Shown here piece by piece: positions 1 to 9,691 of a stretch of 64,000 nucleotides of DNA. Under the pieces are notes generated by a model, which was not told the DNA's origin, ran no database searches, and saw only the letters and a list, made by a program, of their open reading frames with translations. How positions within the stretch are numbered: position 1 is the first letter of the stretch; the number at the start of each line of letters is the position of its first letter. Source of the stretch: Streptomyces sp. NBC_00353 (GTDB lineage: Bacteria; Actinomycetota; Actinomycetes; Streptomycetales; Streptomycetaceae); contig NZ_CP107985.1 of assembly GCF_036108815.1 (NCBI RefSeq), positions 1,302,001 through 1,366,000 on the forward strand, in the 5' to 3' direction. The translations under genes and the position numbers were made by a program.

Positions 1-623
1 GCGTCGAACAGGTCCAGGGCTTGCTGCCGGTCGTTTCCTTCGTCGTCCCACTGCAGCAGGACGTGCAGCGGAATGGTGACCTGCCGGGCCTCCTCGAACA
101 GGGCGCGAGGCACGAAACTCCCGGCGAACAGAACGGCGGCCGAGATGCGCGGCTCGACCACTGCCAGCCGGGTCCCGATGGCGATCACTCCCCCCGAGTA
201 CCCGACCGGGCCGCCGATCTCGGGCAGCGAAAGGAGGGCGTCCAGGGTGGTCTGCCATTCCGGGACCGCCTTGTCGACCAGCGGGAGGACGAGCCGGTCC
301 ACGATCTCGTCGTCGACCGGCTCGCCGGCCTCCAGCGCCCGGCGCAGGTCGGCGCGGGCCTGCTCGGCGGCGGCTGAACGGGGCCGGTCACCGCTTCCGG
401 GGAGCTCGATGGTGGCCGCGGCGAAGCCCTCCGCCGCTGAGTGCCGGGCCCGGGCCGCCAGTCGGGGGTACATCTTGTGCAGTCCGCCGGGGTGGCCGAG
501 CAGGATCAGCGGCGCCGGTGCGGATGCGGATCCGGGCGTCCACAGGATCCCGGGGATCTCGCCGAGGGTGAATTCGCGTTCGAGGACGCCGTCGTCGAGG
601 CGTTGTTCGGAAGTGAATTGCAT
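1..623 (-). CDS. alpha/beta hydrolase, 3' end beyond window
   Basis: This minus-strand reading frame starts at an ATG at 621-623 and runs off the left edge, so its C-terminus is missing. GAAAGG lies about 7 bases upstream of the ATG and fits a ribosome binding site. The translation has the pattern of a small alpha/beta hydrolase: a strand ending LILLGHPGG near residue 45 (oxyanion region) and GYSGGVIAIG near residue 145, which resembles a nucleophile elbow G-x-S-x-G, with Ser as likely nucleophile. The catalytic Asp and His would be in or beyond the C-terminal part. Substrate is unknown; dienelactone-hydrolase-like or esterase activity is possible. The family assignment is reliable, the function is not. 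Confidence 0.7.
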   Translation of the reverse strand, partial: MQFTSEQRLDDGVLEREFTLGEIPGILWTPGSASAPAPLILLGHPGGLHKMYPRLAARARHSAAEGFAAATIELPGSGDRPRSAAAEQARADLRRALEAGEPVDDEIVDRLVLPLVDKAVPEWQTTLDALLSLPEIGGPVGYSGGVIAIGTRLAVVEPRISAAVLFAGSFVPRALFEEARQVTIPLHVLLQWDDEGNDRQQALDLFD

Positions 624-1062
624 GGTCGTGCCTTTCGGGAGTGCTCGTAAGCGGCGCTCCCGGACGACCTATCGTCCGACCGTGACCCCGGAGGGGAGCA
701 CCCATGTCGATACTGTGTTCACGGGTACCACCTCCTCGTTCTCTCGCACGGCCTCCGGAAAGGTAGCAGTGGTCGCCGTGGTCCGCCAACGGGTTTTTGC
801 GGAGGCTCCGTGGCCGGATGCCACGGAGCCACTCGCCCAAAGGCCAAGGCCGTATGGTTAGGGGCTTCGGGCTTGTGTGGTCACGGTGTGGTGCAGGCCG
901 GGACGTAGGAAGCGGAGCCCTGTCAGGGACGGTTTGGCGCGGGCCTGGTACAGCTGCGACAACACCGCCGCCATGAGCCTCTGTGGTGGGCCGGGCGCGC
1001 CCCGGGCTCCCGTTCACCACGTACCTCCGCCACCATCCTTTGACATCGACGTAAGTCCACCC
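624..1062. other. intergenic stretch, no gene recognised
   Basis: About 440 bases between the hydrolase start and the left end of a degraded IS5 copy. Short open frames exist on both strands but none has a recognisable product or a good ribosome binding site. It should contain the hydrolase promoter. Confidence 0.4.
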
Positions 1063-1777
1063 AAGGCTTGTCCCGTAAATGATCTGTGACTGGGTGTGGC
1101 GTGGTCGGTGGCCAGTCCGGCTGGTCGCCTATCCGGCGAGGTTGAGGTTGTGCAGGCGGGCGATGCCGAGCATGGCGTGGTGGACGCCATCGCCTTTGAG
1201 GCGGCAGTCGCGGAGGATCTTCCAGGTCTTCATGCGGGCGAAGACGTGCTCGACGCGGGCACGGACCTGCTTGTGGGACTTGTTGTGGGCCTGCTTCCAA
1301 TCGGGGAGTTCTTCGCCCTTGCGGCGGCGGTGGGGCATCACGAGCCCGGTGCCCGGACAGCCGCCGTCGGCGATCGTCATCGTATTACCGACCCCAGCCT
1401 TCGCGCCGGACTCCTGCCACGCCTTGCAGTCGTTGCGGTTGCCCGGCAGCGGTCGGCCGACCACCACGACGAGCCGGGTGTCGGCGTCGATGACGACCTG
1501 GTGGTTGGTGGAGTACCGGTAGTTCTTGGACTGCGCGGCAATGTGCGGTCGCGAGTAGGTACCAGGGTGCCGTCCACGATGAGCACGGTGTCCTTACGGA
1601 ACCGCTTGCGTGGCTGGAGCGCGAGTGATGGGCCGAGGTGGTCGATGACGCGGTCGGCCACGGACTTCGAGATACCGAAGAGCGGGGCGAGCTGGCGCAT
1701 CGTCAAGTTCGTGCGCCAGTACGCCGACACGAGCAGCACCCGGTCCTCCAGCGGAAGAGCCCACGGGCGACCCTCGC
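1063..1777 (-). mobile_element. degraded IS5-family element, copy 1
   Basis: From 1063 this sequence is nearly identical to the intact IS5 copy that begins at 25859. Both share the left end AAGGCTTGTCCCGTAAATG and then the transposase 3' end 66 bases in. The similarity stops abruptly at 1777, within the 5' part of the transposase gene, so the right end is missing or replaced. It has the same orientation as the copy at 26 kb. Confidence 0.8.
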
Positions 1778-1862
1778 TTCCAGCCAACTTCGGTTGGGTC
1801 AGCGCCGATCGGTGTGCTCGGCACCGCGCACGGACGGCGTCGACGCCGAAGATTCCGGTCAA
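1129..1862 (-). pseudogene. IS5-family transposase, frameshifted
   Basis: The N-terminal half (HTH region and first catalytic Asp in VDGTLVPT) and the C-terminal half (GGCPGTG region and VRARVEHVF with the catalytic Glu) lie in different frames. Comparison with the intact copy at 25925-26692 shows one base lost at about 1545, where the intact copy reads GATGGTGCGG and this one AATGTGCGG. The first ~30 residues upstream of EGRPWALPLEDR differ from the other copy, so the 5' end may be chimeric or from a relative. It cannot make active transposase. Confidence 0.85.
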
Positions 1863-2022
1863 CCCATTACCAACCGTTTACTGAGCAGATACCTTTCTCC
1901 TTGCCGGTGGCGGGGGCGGAGCGATCCGGCCGCCCCTGCCTGCCCCGGAGTACCGCCGCACGTCGTTCGGGCTGTTTTCGACCATTACGCCCATTTCTCA
2001 TGGACCGTCGGAAGGAAGCGTT

Positions 2023-3564
2023 TTGAACGCTCGGAACCGCCGCACCACGGTAGCCGCCGTATCCGTCGCAGGGCTCATAGCGCCGCTGCTGCTGATCGGA
2101 TCGGGCACCGCCTCCGCCCACAGCGACCCTGCCAAGGAGGCTGCCAAGCTCGCAAAGAAGCTCGTCAAGAAGAGCAACGCCGAGGATGCCTACGAGCATC
2201 TGAAGCAGTTCCAGCGGATCGCTGACAAGAACGGGAACACCCGGGTGGCCGGGTCAGAGGGGCACCGGAAGTCGGCCGAGTACGTCGAAGGCCTGTTGAG
2301 GAAGGCCGGGTACTCGGTGACCCGGAACGAGTTCGACTACCCGTTCACCGAGACGCTGGCGCAGAGCCTGCGGGTGGTGTCGCCGCAGCAGCAGGACGTC
2401 CCGTTGATCGCCATGACGTACTCCGCCAGCAGCCCGGTCGGCGGCATCACCGCCCCGGTCGCAGCGGTGCCGGTCGACGCCACCACCGGCTGCGAGCCTG
2501 AGGACTACGCCCCCGGGACGTTCACCGGCAAGATCGCGCTGATCAAGCGCGGCGGCTGCACCTTTGCGCAGAAGCAGGAGACCGCCGCCGGTGCGGGCGC
2601 GGTCGGCGCGATCATCTACAACAACACCGAGGGCGCGCTCAACGGCACGCTGGGAGACCCATCCGTCGCCAAGATCCCGGCCGGCGGCGTCACTCAGGCG
2701 GACGGCGAGGCGCTCGCGGCCAAGGCCGCCGCCGGCGCAGTGACCGTCAACCTGGAAATCCGCACCTTCGCGGAGACCCGGCACACCTACAACGTGATCG
2801 CCGAGACCAAGGGTGGCGACGCCGACAACGTGGTGATGTTCGGCGCCCACCTGGACTCGGTGGCGGCCGGCCCGGGCATCAATGACAACGGCTCCGGCTC
2901 CGCCGGCATTCTCGACGTGGCCCTGAACCTTGCCCACAAGAACGTCAAGAACAAGGTGCGCTTCGCCTGGTGGTCGGCTGAGGAGTTCGGCCTGCTGGGC
3001 TCGGAGGCGTACGTCAACAGCCTCTCGGCGGCGGACCTTGCGAAGGTCAAGCTGTACCTGAACTTCGACATGATCGCCTCGCCGAACTACGCCCAGTTCG
3101 TCTACGACGGCGACGACTCCGACCAGGTCGGTGCCGGCCCCGGCCCGGAGGGCTCGGCGCAGCTGGAGAGGCAGATCACCGACTACCTGGACAGCCGGGG
3201 CACCCCGCAAGAGGGCACCGATTTCACCGGCCGGTCGGACTACGGGCCGTTCATCGAGGTAGGCATCCCCTCGGGCGGCACCTTCACCGGCGCCGAGGGC
3301 ATCAAGACGGCCGAGCAGGCAAAGGCGTACGGCGGTAAGGCCGGTGTCGCGTACGACGCCTGCTACCACGCCGCTTGCGACACCCTGAAGAACATCAACA
3401 TGAAGGCGTTCGACGTCAACGTCGACGTCATCGCCAACGCGGTGGGCCAGTACGCCTGGGACACCAGTCTTCTGAGCAAGCCGGTGGCGCCGCAGAACAC
3501 CAATGGTTCGGCGGGCAGCGGCGGTGGCCTGCACGAGGGCCACGACCACGAGGTCACCGAGTAA
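2023..3564 (+). CDS. secreted M28 zinc aminopeptidase with PA domain
   Basis: Encodes 513 residues starting at TTG, chosen because GAAGGAAG lies 5-12 bases upstream and a clear Sec signal peptide follows (basic start, hydrophobic core, ASA cleavage near residue 32). A protease-associated (PA) insert covers roughly residues 130-240. The M28 metal site is complete: His276 (GAHLD), Asp288 (NDNGSGS), Glu320/321 (SAEEFGLLGS), Asp349 (NFDMI) and His449 (CYHAACD). By family knowledge it is an extracellular broad aminopeptidase like the Streptomyces griseus enzyme that trims peptides for uptake. The tail is His/Gly-rich (HEGHDHE). It is monocistronic and followed by a strong hairpin. Confidence 0.93.
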   Translation: MNARNRRTTVAAVSVAGLIAPLLLIGSGTASAHSDPAKEAAKLAKKLVKKSNAEDAYEHLKQFQRIADKNGNTRVAGSEGHRKSAEYVEGLLRKAGYSVTRNEFDYPFTETLAQSLRVVSPQQQDVPLIAMTYSASSPVGGITAPVAAVPVDATTGCEPEDYAPGTFTGKIALIKRGGCTFAQKQETAAGAGAVGAIIYNNTEGALNGTLGDPSVAKIPAGGVTQADGEALAAKAAAGAVTVNLEIRTFAETRHTYNVIAETKGGDADNVVMFGAHLDSVAAGPGINDNGSGSAGILDVALNLAHKNVKNKVRFAWWSAEEFGLLGSEAYVNSLSAADLAKVKLYLNFDMIASPNYAQFVYDGDDSDQVGAGPGPEGSAQLERQITDYLDSRGTPQEGTDFTGRSDYGPFIEVGIPSGGTFTGAEGIKTAEQAKAYGGKAGVAYDACYHAACDTLKNINMKAFDVNVDVIANAVGQYAWDTSLLSKPVAPQNTNGSAGSGGGLHEGHDHEVTE

Positions 3565-3583
3565 CTCCCGGTGCACACGGGGG

Positions 3584-3614
3584 GGGGAGGGCCGGACTGT
3601 CCGGCCCTCCCCTT
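3584..3614 (+). terminator. intrinsic terminator after M28 peptidase
   Basis: A 13-bp perfect stem (3584-3596 with 3600-3612) and a 3-base loop, starting 20 bases after the aminopeptidase stop. The U-tract is weak, as is usual in Streptomyces. Confidence 0.85.
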
Positions 3615-3959
3615 CGATGCTGCAGCGGGATGCGCGGTCGCTACGGTTCCTTGCGGAGGGAGACCCTGGCAGGTGGGCTCGGCCGGCATCGGGATGACCG
3701 CGCGGCTGACATGCCACGGCGCGCCATCAGTCGCGCGCGCCGTCCGGGTCGTGGCGGTGGCCGCGGCACCGCCCACCGCTGCCTCGTGGTGCTGCGCCTC
3801 GCTCCACTTCAACGCCAACTCGCGCCGGGTGCTGCGGTCCTCCTCTGTGTGGCCGACCGTACGGGCATGGTCGAGGAACAGGAGGGCCCCGTCACCCCGG
3901 TCGTCGAGCCAGTCATCCACATCCTCGCCGCAGATGATTCCGGGCTCGGCAGAGACCCC
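3615..3959. other. no gene supported
   Basis: Overlapping open frames on both strands, none recognisable. The minus frame around 3780-3960 has a protein-like composition but no known motif and no start that can be defended. Confidence 0.3.
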
Positions 3960-4185
3960 ACGCCCGACCATCACAGACCAGATGACCGACCCCATCAGCG
4001 GCGAACCAGCCGACCTGGTCGAGAGCATGATTGGCAGAGGGCGCAACGGACGGCAGATCTGGACAGTGCTCATGGACCACCACGACTACTTGATCACATA
4101 CGGCTCCATCCGCCACTGCATCAGATACGCACGATCCCGGACGGCACCAGCACGAGCAGAGGCCAACGGATCAGCCACCCCTTGA
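3960..4185 (+). pseudogene. possible IS21-type transposase fragment
   Basis: The plus frame reads a segment around RGRNGRQIWTVLMDHHDY followed by SIRHCIRYAR. It resembles the helix-turn-helix region of IS21-type transposases (enlarged pattern: RG-x-RxIW-x2-L-x3-H-x4-SYxSVRRxxR). It ends at a stop at 4183-4185 with no DDE domain. The assignment rests on pattern memory only. Confidence 0.3.
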
Positions 4186-4466
4186 CAGCCCGGGTTCAGG
4201 ATCCGAGGGTTGGCCGACATCATTCTCGTGAACCGCACTGTGGACTGGGGTGTTGGCGTCGGCTTTTGCCCGGTGGGCTAGGCTGCTCGGTCATGAATAC
4301 CGGGACGGCATTGCGCCACACACGGATTGGTGACCCGGTGCTCTTCTGAGCGCCGTACGGGCCGGTGTGGGCCCGCTGTTCGATCGAGGATCTTGCGCTG
4401 CTGCGCGGGCTCCGCCTCCGTCGTGTTGATCACAGCCTCGGCACATCAACCACGACAGGAGAACTC

Positions 4467-5201
4467 ATGCCCACCAAGACGCTGCAGATTCCCACCACGG
4501 ATGGCCAGGCCGACGCCTTCGCCACCTTCCCCGACCACGGCGAGCGGCGCCCAGGGGTGCTGATGTACGCGGATGGCTTCGGCATCCGGCCCGTGCTGCG
4601 GGAGATGGCCCGCGAACTGGCCGGGCACGGGTACTACGTACTCGTGCCCAACCTCTTCTACCGGCACGGCCCGGCACCGCTGATCGAACTTCCTGACCGC
4701 ATCGGAGAAGAGGTCCGGCCCGCGCTCATGGCCCAGCTGATGCCGTTGATCGAGGCACACACCGCCGAACGCGTACTGCGTGACGCCGACGCCTACCTCA
4801 GGTTCCTCACCACCCAGCCCGAGGTCGCCGCCGGGCCGGTCGCGGTGACCGGCTACTGCATAGGCGGCCTCCTGGCGATGCGCACCGCCGCGGCCCACCC
4901 CGGCCAGGTGGCCGCCGTCGCCGCATTCCACGGTCCCGTGGGCGCGGACGGGCCCGACATCCTCGCCGAGATCACCGCCCAGGTCCACTTCGGCCACGCC
5001 GAAAGCGACCTGACGCCCGAGGCCCTGAGCGAGCTCAACCGGGCCTTGGACGCCGCGAAGGTCGACTACACCTCCGAGATCTACCCCGGCACCGTCCACG
5101 GGTTCACCATGTCCGACACCGACGCCTTCGACCCCACCGGACTGCAGCGCCACTGGGACCGCCTGCTCCCCCTCCTCGACCGCACACTGGCCAACAGCTG
5201 A
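4467..5201 (+). CDS. dienelactone hydrolase family protein
   Basis: A 244-residue protein with ATG at 4467, preceded by CAGGAG at 4456-4461. The triad of the dienelactone hydrolase family is visible: Cys131 in GYCIGG, Asp181 in HAESD and His211 in TVHGF. The length is typical for the family, which opens lactone or ester rings in catabolism of aromatic compounds, but here no chlorocatechol genes are adjacent, so the substrate is unknown. Cytoplasmic; no signal peptide. Confidence 0.88.
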   Translation: MPTKTLQIPTTDGQADAFATFPDHGERRPGVLMYADGFGIRPVLREMARELAGHGYYVLVPNLFYRHGPAPLIELPDRIGEEVRPALMAQLMPLIEAHTAERVLRDADAYLRFLTTQPEVAAGPVAVTGYCIGGLLAMRTAAAHPGQVAAVAAFHGPVGADGPDILAEITAQVHFGHAESDLTPEALSELNRALDAAKVDYTSEIYPGTVHGFTMSDTDAFDPTGLQRHWDRLLPLLDRTLANS

Positions 5202-5582
5202 GGCTCCGGCTCGGAAACCAAACCTGAAGTACACGGCTGCGACCAGCAGACGGCTCGGCGGGCCACACCGATGTCGGCATGGCCGGCCCGCCGGCCTCCG
5301 AACGCTGGATGGCCGTCGAGCAGGCCGACTCCGTCTGGGAGCTTTCGGCTGGCGCGGCGGAATTGCTCGCCGTCGCCGCCGGGGCTTCCCCAGTGTCCCG
5401 TCTCAAATGATCCGGTCCCTGGTGATGCCTGTGACCTGCAGCGACCAGAAGAGCCGAGATGCTGTGACGCTGGAAATCTCAGTGGATCTGGTCCCGGACG
5501 CACGGTTACCCAGTGCCGTCTCCGTTGATCCGGGAGGACACGTTCGCGGCCGGCGCACGCATGACCACCGCGCACGGCGTCA
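5202..5582. other. intergenic, no gene supported
   Basis: About 380 bases. A short plus frame around 5270-5410 encodes a plausible peptide beginning MAGPPASERW but it has no ribosome binding site and no family I recognise. It could be a gene fragment. Confidence 0.3.
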
Positions 5583-5780
5583 TCACGAGTTCGCCAGCCC
5601 CTGCCGCAGCACTTTGAATCGCTGATCCACCAGATCAACACACGCATGCAGACCCGGTGTCGGCAGACCGACACGCTCACGCATCACGGCAATGGCCTGC
5701 ACGTTCCGCCCGGCCGAGACGAGGCTGTCCACCTCCGCCTGCACCTCGGCCGAGAGCCGGTCCCACAGAGCATTCCCCAT
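5583..5780 (-). CDS. small protein resembling ribosomal L7/L12 C-terminal domain
   Basis: A 65-residue frame starting MGNALWDRL. The stretch AGRNVQAIAVMRERVGLP followed by GLHACVDLVDQ matches the spacing of the L7/L12 C-terminal fold (GRKxxAIKxxRExTGLGLxEAKxxV). Similar short proteins are common in Streptomyces. The initiation signal is weak; an upstream in-frame start at 5807 adds nine residues. Function unknown. It is transcribed away from the ArsR operon. Confidence 0.5.
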   Translation of the reverse strand: MGNALWDRLSAEVQAEVDSLVSAGRNVQAIAVMRERVGLPTPGLHACVDLVDQRFKVLRQGLANS

Positions 5781-5931
5781 ACCCGCATTGAACCCCGCAG
5801 GCCGCACTCGAGAGCGACCGCGTCCCCTCGAACCGCTGCCTTACCAAACAACCTCACCGGGACAGGGAACGCGGACCGCCCGGGTGTGCATCTCGGGCGG
5901 CGGCCGTAGCCGTCCGGCTCGTCGGCCACTA

Positions 5932-5994
5932 TTCAACCAGTCGGTTGACAATGCCACAGGGTCGGCCGTAGGTTTATTCAACCGATTGGTTGAA
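5932..5994. promoter_or_regulatory. two palindromic operators before ArsR operon
   Basis: Two copies of TTCAACC-N4-GGTTGA(A): 5932-5949 and TTCAACCGATTGGTTGAA at 5977-5994. They sit 45 bases apart and end 15 bases before the arsR-type start codon. Size and symmetry fit a dimeric winged-helix repressor, so autoregulation by the adjacent gene is the simplest reading. Confidence 0.7.
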
Positions 5995-6009
5995 GATGCG
6001 AGGTGCGAG

Positions 6010-6372
6010 ATGGCCGACGACCGGCTGTCCCGGGTCTTCTCCGCTCTGGCCGACCCGACCCGGCGCGACATCGTGGCCAGGCTGGCCGACGGGGATGCCA
6101 CGGTCAACGAACTGGCCGAGCCGTACGACGTGACCGTGCAGGCCGTGTCCAAGCACATCAAGGTTCTGGAAGACGCCGGTCTGGTCAGTCGCAGCAGGGA
6201 CGCTCAGCGGCGGCCCGTCCGCCTTGAGGGAGAGGTCTTCGACCTGATGGCGAAATGGATCGAACGTTACCGGCGCGAGGCGGAGGTCCGTTTCCGTCAG
6301 CTCGATGCCGTCCTCGAGCAGATGGAGGAACAGCCGGCGACGGGCACCCCGAGGAAGAAGGCGGCATCATGA
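6010..6372 (+). CDS. ArsR-family winged-helix regulator
   Basis: A 120-residue protein, ATG at 6010 with GAGG about 7 bases upstream. The winged helix spans residues 5-90 (LADPTRRDIVARL, then TVQAVSKHIKVLEDAGLV as recognition helix). No Cys pair for metal is seen, so it belongs to the metal-independent group that is often paired with SRPBCC (AHSA1) proteins. Stop overlaps the next start by four bases. It probably represses its own operon through the two palindromes upstream. Confidence 0.9.
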   Translation: MADDRLSRVFSALADPTRRDIVARLADGDATVNELAEPYDVTVQAVSKHIKVLEDAGLVSRSRDAQRRPVRLEGEVFDLMAKWIERYRREAEVRFRQLDAVLEQMEEQPATGTPRKKAAS

Positions 6373-6911
6373 GCACCACGAAGGCGAACCGCCGGCACGA
6401 GACGCAGATCATGGCCGACCCGGCTCTGCCCACCATCCTCATCATCCGGGAGTTCGATGCTTCGCCGGGGCGCGTGTTCCGGGCGTACACGGATCCTGAC
6501 CTGGTCGTCCAGTGGCTCGGCCCGCGTCGGCTCACCATGCGGATCGACGAGTACGACGCGCGCAGCGGTGGGTCGTACCGCTATGTGCATCGCGAGGACG
6601 ACGGGACGGAGTACGGCTTCCGCGGCGTGTTCCACGAGGTACGCCTCAACGAGCGCATCGTGCAGACCTTCGCCCTCGACGGCTTCCGGGACGGCGTCAG
6701 CCTGGAGACAACCGTCTTCGAGGACCTCGGCGGTCGCACCCGGGTCACCACCAAATCCGTCATGGACTCCATCGAGGCCCGCGACTCGATGATCAAGAGC
6801 GGCATGCAACGCGGCGTCCGAGAAGGCCACGAGCGGCTTGACGAGCTGCTCAGCGGCCGCCAGAACGGCAACGCCGACCGACGTACCGAGATGGAAGGCT
6901 TGAGATCATGA
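6369..6911 (+). CDS. SRPBCC (AHSA1-like) domain protein
   Basis: A 180-residue protein with one START/SRPBCC fold (residues about 20-165). Diagnostic pieces are FDASPGRVFRAYTDP, VVQWLGPRR and GGSYRYVH. These proteins form a hydrophobic cavity that binds small molecules; the ArsR-linked group has no settled function. Translationally coupled to the regulator (ATGA) and to the next gene (ATGA), so the three form one operon. Confidence 0.9.
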   Translation: MSTTKANRRHETQIMADPALPTILIIREFDASPGRVFRAYTDPDLVVQWLGPRRLTMRIDEYDARSGGSYRYVHREDDGTEYGFRGVFHEVRLNERIVQTFALDGFRDGVSLETTVFEDLGGRTRVTTKSVMDSIEARDSMIKSGMQRGVREGHERLDELLSGRQNGNADRRTEMEGLRS

Positions 6912-7462
6912 CGAGGGCAACCGATGAGCACCGCACCGTCGCAGGGGTATTCACGGACCGCGTGCGCGCAGTGCGTCCCGGGGCATGGGACAACCCAGCG
7001 CCCTGCGAAGGGTGGGTCGCCCGGGATGTGGTGCGCCACCTTGTCGAGTGGTTCCCGGACTTCCTGAAAGCTGGCGCCGGAGTCGAACTGCCGAAAGGAC
7101 CGTCGGTGGACGACGACCCGGTGGCGGCCTGGACGGTGCACAGCGACGGGGTGCAGGCCCTCCTCGACGATCCGGCCACGGCGCAGAGGATGCTGTCGAA
7201 CCAGCACATCGGAGAGGTCCCGCTGGACCAGGCGGTCGACCGGTTCTACACCGCCGACGTCTTCATGCACACCTGGGACCTGGCGCGGGCCACCGGCCAG
7301 GACGAGCGCCTCGACCCCGGCAGGTGCGCCCAGTTGCTCGACGGGATGCTGCCGCTCGACGACGTGCTCCGCAACAGCGGGCAGTACGGACCACGGGTCG
7401 AGGTACCCGAAAGCGCCGACGTACAGACTCGCTTGGTCGCCTTTATCGGCCGTAAGCCTTGA
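6908..7462 (+). CDS. TIGR03086-type metal-binding DinB-like protein
   Basis: A 184-residue protein with the pattern of maleylpyruvate-isomerase/DinB-like proteins: a start region followed by PCEGWVARDVVRHLVEW (first His), then DVFMHTWDLARATGQ (second His). These form a four-helix bundle that binds a divalent metal and may use mycothiol as cofactor in actinobacteria. Third member of the ArsR operon. Its reaction is not known. Confidence 0.8.
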   Translation: MTRATDEHRTVAGVFTDRVRAVRPGAWDNPAPCEGWVARDVVRHLVEWFPDFLKAGAGVELPKGPSVDDDPVAAWTVHSDGVQALLDDPATAQRMLSNQHIGEVPLDQAVDRFYTADVFMHTWDLARATGQDERLDPGRCAQLLDGMLPLDDVLRNSGQYGPRVEVPESADVQTRLVAFIGRKP

Positions 7463-7632
7463 GTGTGTCTCCCTGCTACCCAAGAGGCGGGTGGTGGAAC
7501 GGAGTAACTCATGGACGATGCGGGGCAGGCGCAACGTAAGGGACCACGAGCGCAGATCTCCCATGCCGAAGCGCACATCCGGTGGGCGTTCATCACGCTC
7601 ATCTCCCGCCGTCGGCCGGCCACACCGGTGTC
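7463..7632. other. no gene supported
   Basis: A short plus frame starts at an ATG at 7511 with GGAG upstream, but its product is not recognisable and it runs across the IS256 relic, so it is left out as a gene. Confidence 0.3.
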
Positions 7633-7761
7633 CCCAGCAGTCGTCGGCGTCCCTCGCCGACTGCGGCTCAGCCGCCTCGATGGACTCGGCCTCGTTCACG
7701 TTCTCACTGGTCATCGATGCATCTTCCTTGATCAGGAGTTACACCGAACGATTTACAGTCC
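7633..7761 (-). mobile_element. IS256-family relic (5' end only)
   Basis: On the minus strand the sequence GGGACTGTAAATCGTTCGG then GTAACTCCTGATCAAGG (about 7725-7761) is the typical 5' end of actinobacterial IS256 elements. It is followed by a transposase start at 7714 reading MTSENVNEAESIEAAEPQSA, and after about 27 residues the homology ends. A related piece is at 22.3 kb. It abuts the pstB stop codon within 4 bases. Confidence 0.7.
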
Positions 7762-7764
7762 CGA

Positions 7765-8634
<870 letters not shown>

Positions 8635-8651
8635 GGCAGATACCTCGGAGG

Positions 8652-9569
8652 TCAGAGAAGGTTGGGGAGCAGCTGGGTGACCTGGCCGGCGACCTGGAGT
8701 CCCAGGACGGCCATGACAGGGGCGCACACGATCCAGGTCTGGTGCCGGCCCCACCGGTGCCAGGCCCACACCGAGGCGATCGCGACGACGACGAGGGCCT
8801 GAAGCCACATCACCAGTTCCCAGGGGACGCCGTCGGTGCTGGCGAGGGGCTGTTCGGAGTCGGGGAGCGATCCGGGCACGATGGTGGGGGGCGGGGTCTC
8901 CGAGACGCCGGACACCAGGTCGGCGTCCACGCGCAGGATGCCGGACGGCTGGTACAGGTGGCCGGTCGCGGTGACCAGGACCAGCCGTCCCTTGCCCGCG
9001 GCGGCAGGGGCCGGCGCGGGGTCGCCGGCCCGGCGGACACCGAGGACGCGGTAGGTGGCTTTGCCCTGCCCGGTGGTGAGGGTCAGCGTGTCGCCGGCGA
9101 CGAGCGTGCGCAGGTTGCCGAAGGGGCCCCCGTACGCGGCCGCACGGCCGAACAGCACGCTGGACCCTGCCTGTCCGGGCATCGGAGTGTCCCGGCGGTG
9201 GCCGGGTCCCTCGCTCAGGACGTGCGAGTCGGTGCCCTCCAGGACGGTGACGTGGTGAAGGTGAAGCCGGGGGATGTCGATCAGGGCGACCGGAGTGCCC
9301 GGAGCCAGCAGGTGGCCCTGCTGGTCGGTCTGGGCGACTGGCGCGGTGCCCTCGGCGAGGGAGGCTCGCAGCGCGTCGAACGCCGACTGCTGCGCGGCAC
9401 GGTACTGGAGAGGACTGACCAGCAGGATCTGGACGACCAGGCCCAGCAGGAGGGCGGCGAGCGTGAGCAGCATCCCGCGCGCGAGGTGCCGGGTGGGCGG
9501 TAGGCGCAGCGCGGGTGTCGGCGCGCCCGGCACAGGCGTGCGGGGTGGGGTCTGTACGGCGACCATCAC
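8652..9569 (-). CDS. sortase-fold membrane protein lacking catalytic residues
   Basis: A 305-residue protein (GTG 9569, AAGGAGG about 9 bases upstream; an ATG follows at 9566). It has a membrane helix near residues 32-55, a class-E-like sortase domain (about 95-225) and two C-terminal helices (about 250-300). At the place of the catalytic His (normally GHRTTYG) it reads VLFGRAAAYGGPF, and at the place of the catalytic Cys (TLTTC) it reads LVLVTATG. Only the Arg equivalent (SGILRVD) remains. It therefore should not transpeptidate; a scaffold or binding role at the membrane is inferred. It is coupled to pstB and located among surface-exposed phosphate-binding proteins. Confidence 0.75.
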   Translation of the reverse strand: MMVAVQTPPRTPVPGAPTPALRLPPTRHLARGMLLTLAALLLGLVVQILLVSPLQYRAAQQSAFDALRASLAEGTAPVAQTDQQGHLLAPGTPVALIDIPRLHLHHVTVLEGTDSHVLSEGPGHRRDTPMPGQAGSSVLFGRAAAYGGPFGNLRTLVAGDTLTLTTGQGKATYRVLGVRRAGDPAPAPAAAGKGRLVLVTATGHLYQPSGILRVDADLVSGVSETPPPTIVPGSLPDSEQPLASTDGVPWELVMWLQALVVVAIASVWAWHRWGRHQTWIVCAPVMAVLGLQVAGQVTQLLPNLL

Positions 9570-9652
9570 GGCGGCCTGCCTCCTTCACGGGCGATTACGG
9601 GGATTGCGGGTATTTACGGGATGACGGGATAACGGGCGCTGCTCGGAGGGGT

Positions 9653-9685
9653 GCGCCGGAGAGGCCGCGGGGACCTCCCCGGCGC
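9653..9685 (-). terminator. hairpin after Ig-repeat PstS-like gene
   Basis: A 12-bp stem with one G-U pair (9653-9664 with 9674-9685) and a 9-base loop, 7 bases after the stop at 9692. No U-tract; it may terminate partly and reduce expression of the downstream sortase-like gene and pstB. Confidence 0.6.
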
Positions 9686-9691
9686 GGTGGG

